A stretch of DNA of 64,000 bases from Betaproteobacteria bacterium (GTDB taxonomy: Bacteria > Pseudomonadota > Gammaproteobacteria > Burkholderiales > Rhodocyclaceae). The stretch lies in assembly GCA_016703785.1 (NCBI GenBank), contig JADJBM010000032.1, forward strand, positions 372,001 to 436,000, given 5' to 3'. Positions 1 to 10,499 of the stretch are shown here, in pieces. Below the pieces are notes generated by a model. The model was not told the origin of the DNA. It saw only the letters and a program-made list of their open reading frames with translations, and made no database searches. The number at the start of each line of letters is the position of its first letter. Position 1 is the stretch's first letter. A program made the position numbers and the translations under genes.

Positions 1-1
1 G

Positions 2-1269
<1,268 letters not shown>

Positions 1270-1288
1270 CCGTTCAATTAATGAACGG
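1270..1288. promoter_or_regulatory. Perfect 7-bp palindrome abutting the marR-type start codon (candidate operator)
   Basis: CCGTTCA, a 5-base ATTAA spacer, then TGAACGG form a perfect inverted repeat ending at the base before the ATG at 1289. MarR-family dimers bind short palindromes of this kind, often at their own promoters. The site takes the place of a normal ribosome-binding site, so bound protein or an RNA hairpin here could block expression of the regulator and of the downstream operon. Autoregulation is inferred, not shown. Confidence 0.45.
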
Positions 1289-1659
1289 ATGTCCGTGACC
1301 CCCAGGGAAGCCGCCCACTACCAAGTGCTCCGCCTGATCGAGGAACAGCCCGAGATCAGCCAGCGCGAGCTTGCGCGCACCTTGGGCGTGAGCCTTGGCA
1401 AGACCCACTACCTGCTCAAGGCCCTGCTCGACAAGGGCCTGGTCAAGGCCGACAACTTCCGCCGCAGTGACAACAAGCTGGCCTATGCCTACCTGCTCAC
1501 GCCGAGCGGCATTGTCGCCAAGCTGGAATTGACGCGCGCCTTTCTGCGGCTGAAGGAAAGCGAGTACCGGGCGGCGCACGAGGAGATCGCGCGGTTGCGC
1601 AAGGAACTGGCAGCGACGGCCGATCCGCTCGAAGCCGATGTGCCCGTGAGGAAAGCGGG

Positions 1660-1663
<4 letters not shown>
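1289..1663 (+). CDS. MarR-family EPS-associated transcriptional regulator
   Basis: A 124-residue winged-helix DNA-binding protein. Residues about 10-70 form a helix-turn-helix (Q-R-E-L-A-R-T-L-G-V-S, then the recognition helix K-T-H-Y-L-L-K-A-L) with a wing containing R-R-S-D-N-K. The C-terminal 45 residues are a charged helix suited to dimerisation. Length and sequence match the small MarR-like regulators found at the head of exopolysaccharide loci in proteobacteria. The last four bases overlap the dehydrogenase start (ATGA at 1660), which indicates translational coupling. No clear Shine-Dalgarno precedes the ATG because the palindrome at 1270-1288 lies there; a GTG at 1295 is an alternative start. 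Confidence 0.85.
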
Positions 1664-2952
<1,289 letters not shown>

Positions 2953-2979
2953 TGGACGGAATGATGATGAGAGCGCCGC

Positions 2980-3906
2980 ATGGCTAACGGCCGCCTGCTC
3001 ATCACCGGAGGCAGCGGACTGCTGGCGCTGAACTGGGCCTGCGCCATGCGCAGGGAGTGGGATGTCGTCCTCGGCACCCATGTGCATTCGGTCAGGCTGG
3101 AAGGCGTTCGCGCGCACCCGCTCGATCTCGAGGATAGCGGTCGGCTCGCCCGCCAGTTCGAAGCGATCGCACCCGACCTCGTCATTCATGCCGCCGGCCT
3201 TACCAGCGTCGACCAATGCGAAGAGAACCCCGCTCTGGCACGGCACGTCAATGCCGCTTTGGCCCGCAATGTCGCAGAGGCTGCGGCAACCGGAAGCATC
3301 CGCCTGGCGCACATCTCTACCGATCACCTGTTCGCCGGAACTCGCAGCGGCTATCGCGAGGACGACACACCGGAACCGCTCAACGAGTACGCTCGGAGCA
3401 AGCTGTTGGCCGAAGAATGGGTGCGGCAAGCGCTCCCGCAAGCGCTCATCATCAGGACCAACTTCTTCGGCTGGGGCCATGCTGGCCGGCAGTCCTTCAG
3501 TGACTGGATCCTGCAGTCGCTGCGCGCCGGCCGCGAGATCACGATGTTCGATGACGTGTACTTCACGCCGCTGCTCGCCGACGCACTGGCGAATGCAGCG
3601 CATCGGCTGCTCGAGCGAGCCGCCGCCGGCACTATCAACCTCGCCGGCGATGAGCGCGTCTCGAAGTACGATTTTGGCATCCGCCTGGCGCGTGCCTTCG
3701 ACCTGCCGGCCGAGCTGATACGGCCGGGCAAGCAGAGCGACGCCAGGCTTGTCGCTCGGCGGCCGGCGGACATGTCGCTGGATTCAGCCATGGCGCGCGC
3801 CATGCTTGGCGACGAACTGGGCCGGCTCGATGATTTCTTCCAGGCCTTGCGCCGCCAGGAGGAAGCAGGCCGGCGCGAAGAACTCTTCCACGCGGTAACG
3901 GAGTAA
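2980..3906 (+). CDS. RmlD-like sugar-nucleotide reductase (extended SDR)
   Basis: A 308-residue NAD(P)-dependent SDR of the dTDP-4-dehydrorhamnose reductase superfamily. Seen: TGGSGLLALN close to the N-terminus, H-A-A-G-L-T-S-V-D-Q-C-E after the third strand, the S-T-D-H-L-F-A-G strand typical of RmlD relatives, and the catalytic pair in E-Y-A-R-S-K (Tyr137, Lys141). It starts 27 bases after the dehydrogenase and ends 3 bases before the PseB-like gene, so all are probably co-transcribed. There is no rmlA or rmlB beside it, so a real dTDP-rhamnose role is unlikely. A keto-sugar reduction in the nonulosonate pathway that follows is the better guess. The substrate is unknown. Confidence 0.75.
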   Translation: MANGRLLITGGSGLLALNWACAMRREWDVVLGTHVHSVRLEGVRAHPLDLEDSGRLARQFEAIAPDLVIHAAGLTSVDQCEENPALARHVNAALARNVAEAAATGSIRLAHISTDHLFAGTRSGYREDDTPEPLNEYARSKLLAEEWVRQALPQALIIRTNFFGWGHAGRQSFSDWILQSLRAGREITMFDDVYFTPLLADALANAAHRLLERAAAGTINLAGDERVSKYDFGIRLARAFDLPAELIRPGKQSDARLVARRPADMSLDSAMARAMLGDELGRLDDFFQALRRQEEAGRREELFHAVTE

Positions 3907-3909
3907 TCA

Positions 3910-4905
3910 ATGTCATTCCTCGACGGCAAATCGGTATTGGTGACGGGAGCGACCGGCTCGTTCGGCAAGCGTTTCGTCAGGACGGTGCTCGATCAGCACG
4001 ATCCGAAACGGTTGGTGGTTTTCAGCCGGGACGAGTTGAAGCAGTTCGAAATGCAGCAGGTTTTCCGCGATGCCCGCCTGCGCTATGTGCTCGGCGACGT
4101 GCGCGACAAGGAGCGCCTCTACCATGCGCTGGACGGCATCGATGTCGTCATCCATGCTGCCGCCATGAAGCAGGTGCCGGCCTCCGAGCACAATCCCATG
4201 GAGGCCATCCGCACCAACGTCATGGGCGCGGGCAATGTCATCAGCGCTTGCATCGACCAGGGCGTCGAGCGCGTGATTGCGCTGTCCACGGACAAGGCGG
4301 CGAATCCCGCCAACCTCTACGGCGCGACCAAACTATGCTCGGACAAGCTGTTCGTCGCCGCCAACGTCCTCGCCGAGCCGCAGCGGACGCGCTTCTCGGT
4401 GGTGCGCTACGGCAACGTGATCGGCTCGCGCGGCAGTGTCATCCCGTTCTTCATGCAGCGGCGCGCCTCCGGCGTGCTGCCCATCACCGACCCGCGCATG
4501 ACGCGCTTCTGGATCACCCTCGGAGAAGGCGTGCAGTTCGTCGTCAGCAGCCTTGAGCGCATGCGCGGCGGCGAGGTATTCGTGCCGAAAATTCCCAGCA
4601 TGACCATCATGGACGTGGCGAAGGCCGTGGCACCGGAGTGCCGCACCGAGGTGATCGGCATCCGGCCCGGCGAGAAACTCCACGAGATCATGATCACGCC
4701 CGACGACGCCTGGAACACCGCCGAGTTCGATGACCGCTACGTCATCCAGCCGGCCGCAGACTGGTGGAATCGCTCTGCATACCTGGCCGAGACCGGCGGC
4801 AAGCCTGTCGAGGAAGGGTTCATGTACAGCAGCGACCGCAACCCGAACTGGATGCAAGCTTCCGAGTTGCGCGCGCTCCTCGACAGCGAACCCGTGGAAT
4901 TGTGA
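3910..4905 (+). CDS. pseB: UDP-N-acetylglucosamine 4,6-dehydratase, inverting type (PseB-like)
   Basis: A 331-residue soluble SDR. PseB enzymes convert UDP-GlcNAc to UDP-4-keto-6-deoxy-L-AltNAc, the first step to pseudaminic acid. Seen: TGATGSFG at residues about 13-20, H-A-A-A-M-K-Q-V-P-A-S-E-H-N-P, the strand S-T-D-K-A-A-N-P-A-N-L-Y-G-A-T-K with catalytic Tyr137 and Lys141, and the late motif G-I-R-P-G-E-K-L-H-E. It lacks the membrane anchor of PglF/WbpM dehydratases; one of those is present separately at 56153. No PseC, PseH or PseG homologue follows, so its product probably enters a non-standard pathway through the two oxidoreductases directly downstream. The stop overlaps the next start by one base. 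Confidence 0.88.
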   Translation: MSFLDGKSVLVTGATGSFGKRFVRTVLDQHDPKRLVVFSRDELKQFEMQQVFRDARLRYVLGDVRDKERLYHALDGIDVVIHAAAMKQVPASEHNPMEAIRTNVMGAGNVISACIDQGVERVIALSTDKAANPANLYGATKLCSDKLFVAANVLAEPQRTRFSVVRYGNVIGSRGSVIPFFMQRRASGVLPITDPRMTRFWITLGEGVQFVVSSLERMRGGEVFVPKIPSMTIMDVAKAVAPECRTEVIGIRPGEKLHEIMITPDDAWNTAEFDDRYVIQPAADWWNRSAYLAETGGKPVEEGFMYSSDRNPNWMQASELRALLDSEPVEL

Positions 4906-5954
4906 TGGCCGTGGCGGAATCACTGCGGGCGGCAGTAATCGGACTGGGCGGCATGGGCCGCCGCCAGATCCAGGCCGCGCGGCAGGCCGGCTTGCGCGTC
5001 GTCGCGGTGTGCGATGTTGCGGAAGCCGCCTTCCCGGCCGCCGCCGAACTGTGTGGCGAAGCGCCCCGCACCTATGTGGACTGGCAGGGTTTGCTCGAGC
5101 GGGAGCGCGGACAAGCGGACGTCGTCCTGATTGCCACCAACGGCCCGAGCCATCACGCCATCACCCTGGCGGCAGCAAGCGCGGGGTATCCCTACATTCT
5201 CTGCGAGAAGCCGATGGCCACCAGTGGCCGGGCGGCGCGCGAGATGGTGCAGGCCTGCGCCGCCAGCGGCACGAAGCTGGCGGTGAACCTGGCGCGGCGC
5301 TTCTACGAACGCAGCATCCGGCTGAAGCAGCTGCTGGATGGCGGCGCCATCGGCGAACTGCACCACATCAACGTCTCGGTCGGTGCCGGCGGCCTCGGCT
5401 GCATCGGGACCCACTATTTCGACCTGGTGGCCTGGCTGGCCGGCACCCGCGCCGTCTGGGTCTCGGGCGAAATCGACCGCAACCCGGTACCCAATGTCCG
5501 CGGCGCGCAGTTCTTCGATCCGGGCGGCCGCGGCATGGCCGGCTACGCCAACGGCATGACCGCCTGCTATCAGCTCTCTGGCGAGGCCGCAATCATGCCG
5601 TTCATGCAGATCGTCGGTACGCAGGGCGTCGTCAATCTCGACAACTGGACGCCGCCGCAGGGCGGCAAGGTGGAGATCCTTGTCCGTCCGGCGGCCCAGC
5701 GCGAGGTTGTCAGGACGCGCTTCGTCATGCCCGAGCGCGTGCCGTTCGACGCTGGCGAGGCGATGGATGTCGTGCGTGCCACCCGCCTTTGCATCGAGGA
5801 CCTGGTTGGGCCGCACCGCGAGGACACCGCGAGCGGCGGCATCGATGCCGTGGATGCCGTCATCGGCTTCCATCTTTCTTCGCAGCGCGGCGGCGTGCGG
5901 GTGGCGCTGCCCCTCTCGGGCGACGACCTCGCATACGATGTGCCCATCACCTGA
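4905..5954 (+). CDS. Gfo/Idh/MocA-family oxidoreductase (first of two)
   Basis: A 349-residue NAD(P)-dependent oxidoreductase of sugars or sugar nucleotides. Seen: the N-terminal nucleotide-binding motif GLGGMG, the family signature C-E-K-P-M-A-T, and a C-terminal substrate domain with N-L-A-R-R-F-Y and G-T-H-Y-F-D-L-V. I chose the ATG at 4905 because it forms a TGATG junction with the dehydratase stop and gives the family's usual N-terminus. In bacterial glycan loci such enzymes oxidise or reduce C3, C4 or C7 positions. The paired paralogue that follows suggests two successive redox steps on one intermediate. The substrate cannot be read from the sequence. Confidence 0.82.
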   Translation: MAVAESLRAAVIGLGGMGRRQIQAARQAGLRVVAVCDVAEAAFPAAAELCGEAPRTYVDWQGLLERERGQADVVLIATNGPSHHAITLAAASAGYPYILCEKPMATSGRAAREMVQACAASGTKLAVNLARRFYERSIRLKQLLDGGAIGELHHINVSVGAGGLGCIGTHYFDLVAWLAGTRAVWVSGEIDRNPVPNVRGAQFFDPGGRGMAGYANGMTACYQLSGEAAIMPFMQIVGTQGVVNLDNWTPPQGGKVEILVRPAAQREVVRTRFVMPERVPFDAGEAMDVVRATRLCIEDLVGPHREDTASGGIDAVDAVIGFHLSSQRGGVRVALPLSGDDLAYDVPIT

Positions 5955-5963
5955 GGCAACGGA

Positions 5964-6947
5964 ATGAAAGATACAGTGCGCCTCGGTGTCATCGGGGCCG
6001 GCAACATCGCAGTGAAGCACCTCGAGGCCCTGGAGGGGGTCGCCGGGGCGAACGTCGTCGGCATCGCCTCGCGCACCCGGGCGAAGGCCGAGGCGCTGGC
6101 TGCCCGCTTCGCCATTCCTTGCGTCGCCGACGACCTCGACGGCCTGCTCCGAGAAGCGCGGCCGGACGGGCTGCTCATCCTCGTTTCCGTGACGAATATC
6201 GGCGTGGTCACGCGTCAGGCCATGCTGACCGGGCTGCCGCTCTTCGTCGAAAAGCCGACCGGCCTGTCGCCGCAGGAAAGCGCTGAACTCGCCCGGCTGG
6301 CCGACGAGTTGAAGGTCCGCAGCATGGTTGGCTACAACCGCCGCTTCTATTCGGTGTTCCATCAAGGCATCGAGGTGATCCGCCAACACGGCCCGCTGCT
6401 CGGGCTGCTGATCGAGGGGCACGAGCGCATCGATGCGGTGCGCGCCACAGGCCGGCAGCCAGACGCCGTGCTGCATAGCTGGATCTACGCCAACGCTACG
6501 CACACCATCGACCTGCTGCGCTTCTTCGGCGGCGAGGTGGACGAGATGCATTGCCTCGCCCACCGCCGCCGCGAACCGCTCGGCGACCAGTTCGCCGCCA
6601 TCATGAATTTCGACTCGGGCGCGCTCGGCGAGTATTCCGCGCACTGGCTTTCGCCTGGCGGCTGGCGGGTCATGCTGAGCGGCCAGGGCGTCACCGTCGA
6701 ATTCAAGCCGCTCGAAGCCGGCGTCTGGACCGACGCCAAGGGGCAGCGCCACGAGATCGCTCCAAGCGAGCCGGATCAACGCTTCAAGCCCGGCTTCCAT
6801 GGCCAGATGGCGGCGTTCTGCCGGCTCGTGCGCGGAGAAGATCCCGGCTGGTCGGCGCAGGACCTGGCCGGCGCCCACCGCACCATGCTGCTCGCGGAGC
6901 GCATGACGTCTGCCGTGGCAGAACGGCCAGAAGGAGTCCGGAAGTGA
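5964..6947 (+). CDS. Gfo/Idh/MocA-family oxidoreductase (second of two)
   Basis: A 327-residue member of the same family as its upstream neighbour but clearly diverged, so this is not a recent duplication. Seen: G-V-I-G-A-G-N-I-A for NAD(P) binding, the signature V-E-K-P-T-G-L-S, then Y-N-R-R-F-Y in the substrate domain and H-T-I-D-L-L-R-F-F-G-G, where the His/Asp pair matches the usual catalytic position. The gap to the previous gene is 9 bases, and the end overlaps the cytidylyltransferase GTG start by four bases (GTGA). The position between a PseB-like dehydratase and a CMP-sugar synthase places it in nonulosonic acid or deoxy-amino-sugar synthesis. Confidence 0.82.
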   Translation: MKDTVRLGVIGAGNIAVKHLEALEGVAGANVVGIASRTRAKAEALAARFAIPCVADDLDGLLREARPDGLLILVSVTNIGVVTRQAMLTGLPLFVEKPTGLSPQESAELARLADELKVRSMVGYNRRFYSVFHQGIEVIRQHGPLLGLLIEGHERIDAVRATGRQPDAVLHSWIYANATHTIDLLRFFGGEVDEMHCLAHRRREPLGDQFAAIMNFDSGALGEYSAHWLSPGGWRVMLSGQGVTVEFKPLEAGVWTDAKGQRHEIAPSEPDQRFKPGFHGQMAAFCRLVRGEDPGWSAQDLAGAHRTMLLAERMTSAVAERPEGVRK

Positions 6948-7678
6948 GGGTGCTGTTCCTCATCACCGCGCGCGGCGGCTCCAAGGGTGTGCCAGGCAAG
7001 AATCTGCGCAAGATCGGCGGCATCTCGCTGGTCGGCTTCAAGGCCATCAGCGCGCGCAAGAGCAGCCACTGCTCCCGGCTGATCATTTCAACCGACAGCC
7101 CGGAAATCCAGGACGATGCCCGCAGCCACGGCGTCGAGGTGTCGTTCACGCGACCGGCCGAATTGGCGAGCGACACCGCCAAGAGCGGTCCCGTCATCCA
7201 GCATGCGATGGAATGGATCGAGCAGGAAGGACGCGAGTGCTACGACGCGGTGATGCTGCTCGAGCCGTCCTCGCCCTTCGCCCGCGCCGAGGATTACGAT
7301 GCCGCGGTCGACCTGATGGTGCGGCGCGACGCCAACGCCGTCGTCGGCGTACGGGCGCTGGAGGTGGCGAGCACGGTGGTGGGGCCGCTCGACGCGGAAG
7401 GCCGCCTGACGGCGATCGTCGACAAGATGCATGGGGCGCGCGCGCAAACCGGGCAGCGCCAGACGCTCGGCCAGGAATACACCATGAACGGCGCGCTGTA
7501 TTTGTTCAGGTGGGACTACTTCAAGCAACACCAGTGGATCTACCAGGATCGCGAAGGCGTGTACGGTCATGTCATGGACCGCTTCCACTCCGTCGAGATC
7601 GACGAACCGGTGGACCTGGCGTGGGCCGAATTCCTCGTTGCCGGCGGCTACGTTCCGCTGGCGCCGTGGCGGGATTGA
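6944..7678 (+). CDS. Acylneuraminate cytidylyltransferase family (CMP-nonulosonate synthase)
   Basis: A 244-residue cytoplasmic enzyme that should activate a nonulosonic acid with CTP to CMP-sugar. Seen: the CTP-binding N-terminus I-T-A-R-G-G-S-K-G-V-P-G-K-N-L, the R-P-A-E-L-A-S-D-T motif, L-L-E-P-S-S-P-F-R-like A-R-A-E-D, and the late E-I-D-E-P-V-D-L-A-W region that binds metal in this family. The GTG start at 6944 is chosen because the protein must begin directly before the CTP motif and because it gives a GTGA overlap with the oxidoreductase. It belongs with NeuA, LegF and PseF; I cannot separate these by eye. Together with the neuB and neuC homologues downstream it makes nonulosonic acid synthesis nearly certain. 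Confidence 0.88.
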   Translation: MRVLFLITARGGSKGVPGKNLRKIGGISLVGFKAISARKSSHCSRLIISTDSPEIQDDARSHGVEVSFTRPAELASDTAKSGPVIQHAMEWIEQEGRECYDAVMLLEPSSPFARAEDYDAAVDLMVRRDANAVVGVRALEVASTVVGPLDAEGRLTAIVDKMHGARAQTGQRQTLGQEYTMNGALYLFRWDYFKQHQWIYQDREGVYGHVMDRFHSVEIDEPVDLAWAEFLVAGGYVPLAPWRD

Positions 7679-7691
7679 CAAGGAAGGAATG

Positions 7692-9005
7692 ACGATGGGA
7701 AGCGGGCAGGATCTCTACAAGAAGGCGCGGACGCTGATTCCGGGCGGCACACAGTTGCTCTCGAAGCGGCCGGAAATGTTCCTGCCCGATCTGTGGCCGG
7801 CCTACTATGCGCGCGCCAAGGGCGCTGACGTCTGGGATCTGGACGGCAGGCAGTTCACCGATGTTTCCAGCAGTGGCATCAGTTCCTGCGTGCTCGGCTT
7901 CGCCGACCCGGACATCGAGCGGGCGGTGATCGGCGCCGTCCAGGCCGGCGTCATGACCACGCTGAACTGCCCAGAGGAAATCGAGCTGGCCGAGTTGCTG
8001 ATCGAGCTCCACCCCTGGGCCGAGATGGCCCGCTATGCCCGCTCCGGCGGCGAGATCATGGCGGTGGCGGCGCGCATCGCGCGGGCCGCCACCGGCCGCG
8101 ACAAGATCGCCTTCTGCGGCTACCACGGCTGGCATGACTGGTACCTGGCCGCCAACCTGTCCGAAGATACCGCACTCGACGGCCATCTGTTGCCGGGTCT
8201 GGCGCCTGCCGGCGTGCCGCGCGGCCTGACCGGCACCATGCTGCCCTTCCGCTACAACCAGATCGAGGATCTGCGCGCCATCGTCGCCGCGCACGGCCGC
8301 GAGCTGGCGGCGATCATCATGGAGCCGTCGCGTTCGGCCGGCCCGGCGCCGGGCTTCCTCGAGGAAGTGCGCCGCCTCGCCGACGCAAGCGGCGCGGTGC
8401 TGGTCTTCGACGAGGTGACATCCGGCTTCCGCCTCAACTGCGGCGGCATCCACATGACGTACGGCGTCGCCCCCGACCTGGCCGCCTTCGCCAAGGCCAT
8501 GTCCAACGGCTACGCCATGTCGGCGCTGATCGGCCGTCGCGCCGTGATGGAGGCGGCGCAGACCACCTTCATCAGCAGCACTTTCTGGACGGAGAAGATC
8601 GGCCCGACGGCGGCGCTTGCCGCAATCCGCAAGTACCGGCGCGAGGCGGTGCATACCCATCAGATCGCCGTCGGCACCGCGGTGCGGGAAGGCTGGACGC
8701 ACGCAGCCGTGCGGGCCGGGCTGCCGATCAAGATCAACGGCCTGCTGCCGCTGCTCAACTTCGCCATCGAGCATCCGCAGGCGGCGGCGTTGTCCACGCT
8801 GCTGACGCAGGAGATGCTCGGCCGCGGCTACCTCGCCGCGCCGCGCTTCAACGCCACCTTTGCCCACAAGCCGGAGATCGTCGAGCGTTACCTGCGCGAC
8901 ATAGAGGAAGTGTTCCATGTCCTCGGCGAGGCGATTCGGCGCGGCGACGTCGAGCAGCGCCTGCGCGGGCCGGTCAAACACTCCGAGTTCCGGCGGCTGA
9001 CGTAA
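7692..9005 (+). CDS. Class III PLP aminotransferase, glutamate-1-semialdehyde aminomutase-like
   Basis: A 437-residue PLP enzyme. Seen: the N-terminal P-G-G-T-Q-L-L-S-K-R typical of glutamate-1-semialdehyde aminomutase relatives, S-G-G-E-I-M-A-V-A-A-R-I-A-R phosphate loop, Y-H-G-W-H-D-W, the V-F-D-E-V-T-S-G-F-R strand with the pyridine-binding Asp, and the Schiff-base lysine at about residue 268 in F-A-K-A-M-S-N-G-Y. The purine-rich AAGGAA at 7681 is spaced best for the ATG at 7692; the ATG at 7686 is the alternative. This locus has no PseC or LegC-type (DegT) aminotransferase beside the nonulosonate genes, so this enzyme may install the amino group. That is inference. Confidence 0.8.
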   Translation, partial: TMGSGQDLYKKARTLIPGGTQLLSKRPEMFLPDLWPAYYARAKGADVWDLDGRQFTDVSSSGISSCVLGFADPDIERAVIGAVQAGVMTTLNCPEEIELAELLIELHPWAEMARYARSGGEIMAVAARIARAATGRDKIAFCGYHGWHDWYLAANLSEDTALDGHLLPGLAPAGVPRGLTGTMLPFRYNQIEDLRAIVAAHGRELAAIIMEPSRSAGPAPGFLEEVRRLADASGAVLVFDEVTSGFRLNCGGIHMTYGVAPDLAAFAKAMSNGYAMSALIGRRAVMEAAQTTFISSTFWTEKIGPTAALAAIRKYRREAVHTHQIAVGTAVREGWTHAAVRAGLPIKINGLLPLLNFAIEHPQAAALSTLLTQEMLGRGYLAAPRFNATFAHKPEIVERYLRDIEEVFHVLGEAIRRGDVEQRLRGPVKHSEFRRLT

Positions 9006-9018
9006 CGGAAGATTCCGT

Positions 9019-9690
9019 ATGAAAACGACGCTTTCGAACGACGCGCTGGCGGCCTACCTGGCAAGGCAGATGAGCAACGTCTTCCCGGACCGGGAAGTGG
9101 CCGCGGCCGAGCTGACACCTTTCGTCGAAGGAGGGCTGGAACGGCTTGCCCTGTGCTTTGCGCGCATCTCCGACAAGTACCTGCCGGCCGGCCGTGAGCA
9201 GTTATTCAACCACCGGCACACCGACCATTACGCCATGTTCCTCTACCTCGTCGCCAACACGATCAGGAAAATGCAGGGGAACCTAGAACTGGCGGACAAG
9301 GCCTATGCGCTTAACAAGGCCCTGCATGCGATCGACGTGTACCACGAGGTGGAGTTGCCGGAGGTGTTCTTCTTCCAGCACCCCCTCGGCACGATTCTTG
9401 GTAGAGCGAAATATGGCAATTATTTCATGGCGTACCAAAGGTGCACCGTTGGTGCGGAAGACCAGAAATATCCTGTAATTGGCGAGGCAGTCGTAATGTT
9501 TGGGGGCAGCGCAATTCTCGGCGACTGCACCATCGGCAATAACGTCTGGCTGTCGTCAGGAACTATCGTACTCGGCCAGGATGTGCCTGACGACTCGGTC
9601 GTCTTCGGCCAGTCGCCGAACATCACCATCAAGTCAACCAAGCGGCACGTTGTACGAGACCTCTTCAACCATCCATCAGGCAGACGTTGA
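9019..9690 (+). CDS. Serine-acetyltransferase-like left-handed beta-helix acyltransferase
   Basis: A 223-residue protein with an alpha-helical N-terminal half (about 1-110, including N-H-R-H-T-D-H-Y-A) and a C-terminal hexapeptide-repeat beta-helix (about 115-205, with I-G-E-A-V-V-M, I-L-G-D-C-T-I-G-N-N-V-W-L and T-I-V-L-G-Q-D-V). This arrangement resembles CysE, but the gene sits between an aminotransferase and an SDR inside a sugar cluster. N- or O-acylation of the nonulosonate or its precursor is therefore more likely than cysteine synthesis. An acyl-AMP ligase with a carrier domain follows two genes later and could supply its acyl donor. The 9380-9680 stretch is visibly AT-richer than its surroundings. 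Confidence 0.72.
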   Translation: MKTTLSNDALAAYLARQMSNVFPDREVAAAELTPFVEGGLERLALCFARISDKYLPAGREQLFNHRHTDHYAMFLYLVANTIRKMQGNLELADKAYALNKALHAIDVYHEVELPEVFFFQHPLGTILGRAKYGNYFMAYQRCTVGAEDQKYPVIGEAVVMFGGSAILGDCTIGNNVWLSSGTIVLGQDVPDDSVVFGQSPNITIKSTKRHVVRDLFNHPSGRR

Positions 9691-10499
9691 TGCGCACAAT
9701 ACACGATCTTGTTTCTCTTCAAGGACGCAGCGCACTTGTAACCGGCGGCGCTGGCCATGTCGGTCTGGCTGCTGCCGAAGCCTTGCTGGAGGCAGGCGCA
9801 AGAGTTTCATTGCTCGACCTCGATAGCACAGCCGTTGCGCGATGTGCGGAGGGATTCAACGCACGCTGGCCCGGCATGGCGCTGCCGATTGCTTGCGATC
9901 TTTCCGACGAGGCGGCCACCCGCCGGGCTGCACGGCAGGCCATCGACGCCATGGGCGGTCTCGACATCCTGGTGCACTCGGCGGCTTTCGTCGGCACTAC
10001 GAAGATTGCCGGCTGGGCGGTGCCGTTCGGCGAGCAGACCGTGGCGGCCTGGGATGTCGGCATGCGGGTCAACCTGACTTCCGCCTTCGTCCTCACGCAG
10101 GAGGCGCGCCAGGCGCTGGCCGCCTCCGGGCACGGCTCGGTGATCTTCGTGTCCTCGATCTATGGCCTCGTCGGCTCGGATGCGGCCGTGTATGAAGGTA
10201 CGAGCATGAACGCCGACCGCGTGCTGGCCTACAGCGCCTCGAAGGGCGGACTGCTGCAGCTCATGCGGCATCTGTCCACGCTGCTTGCCCCCGCCGTGCG
10301 CGTCAACGCCATTTCGCCCGGTGGCATCGAGCGTGGCCAGCCCGAGGCCTTCCGTCGGCAGTACGCCGCACGCACGCCGCTCAAGCGCATGGGCACCGAG
10401 GAGGACATGAAGGGCGCAGTGGCCTATCTGGCGAGTGACCTGTCGGCCTATGTCACGGGGCAGAACCTGGTGGTGGATGGAGGTTGGACGGCATGGTGA
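9690..10499 (+). CDS. Short-chain dehydrogenase/reductase
   Basis: A 269-residue classical SDR. Seen: T-G-G-A-G-H-V-G at the cofactor site, the H-S-A-A-F-V-G strand in the NAG position, the catalytic serine in F-V-S-S-I-Y-G, the Y-S-A-S-K-G-G motif, and P-G-G-I-E-R-G-Q. The start at 9690 (ATG) overlaps the acyltransferase stop. The end overlaps the ligase start by 7 bases, which indicates tight coupling. SDRs named PtmA occur in Campylobacter legionaminic acid loci, and this gene may hold the same place. Alternatively it reduces a ketoacyl group destined for the carrier-bound acyl chain. I cannot decide between a sugar and an acyl substrate. Confidence 0.8.
   Translation: MRTIHDLVSLQGRSALVTGGAGHVGLAAAEALLEAGARVSLLDLDSTAVARCAEGFNARWPGMALPIACDLSDEAATRRAARQAIDAMGGLDILVHSAAFVGTTKIAGWAVPFGEQTVAAWDVGMRVNLTSAFVLTQEARQALAASGHGSVIFVSSIYGLVGSDAAVYEGTSMNADRVLAYSASKGGLLQLMRHLSTLLAPAVRVNAISPGGIERGQPEAFRRQYAARTPLKRMGTEEDMKGAVAYLASDLSAYVTGQNLVVDGGWTAW

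Noticed and set aside
2980..3906. dTDP-rhamnose synthesis gene rmlD
   Set aside because: rmlA and rmlB are missing; the only rmlC-like gene follows a CDP-glucose dehydratase about 21 kb away.
4920..6878. Long minus-strand open frame of about 650 codons
   Set aside because: Antisense to the two Gfo/Idh genes, which have clear motifs; the antisense product shows no recognisable family.
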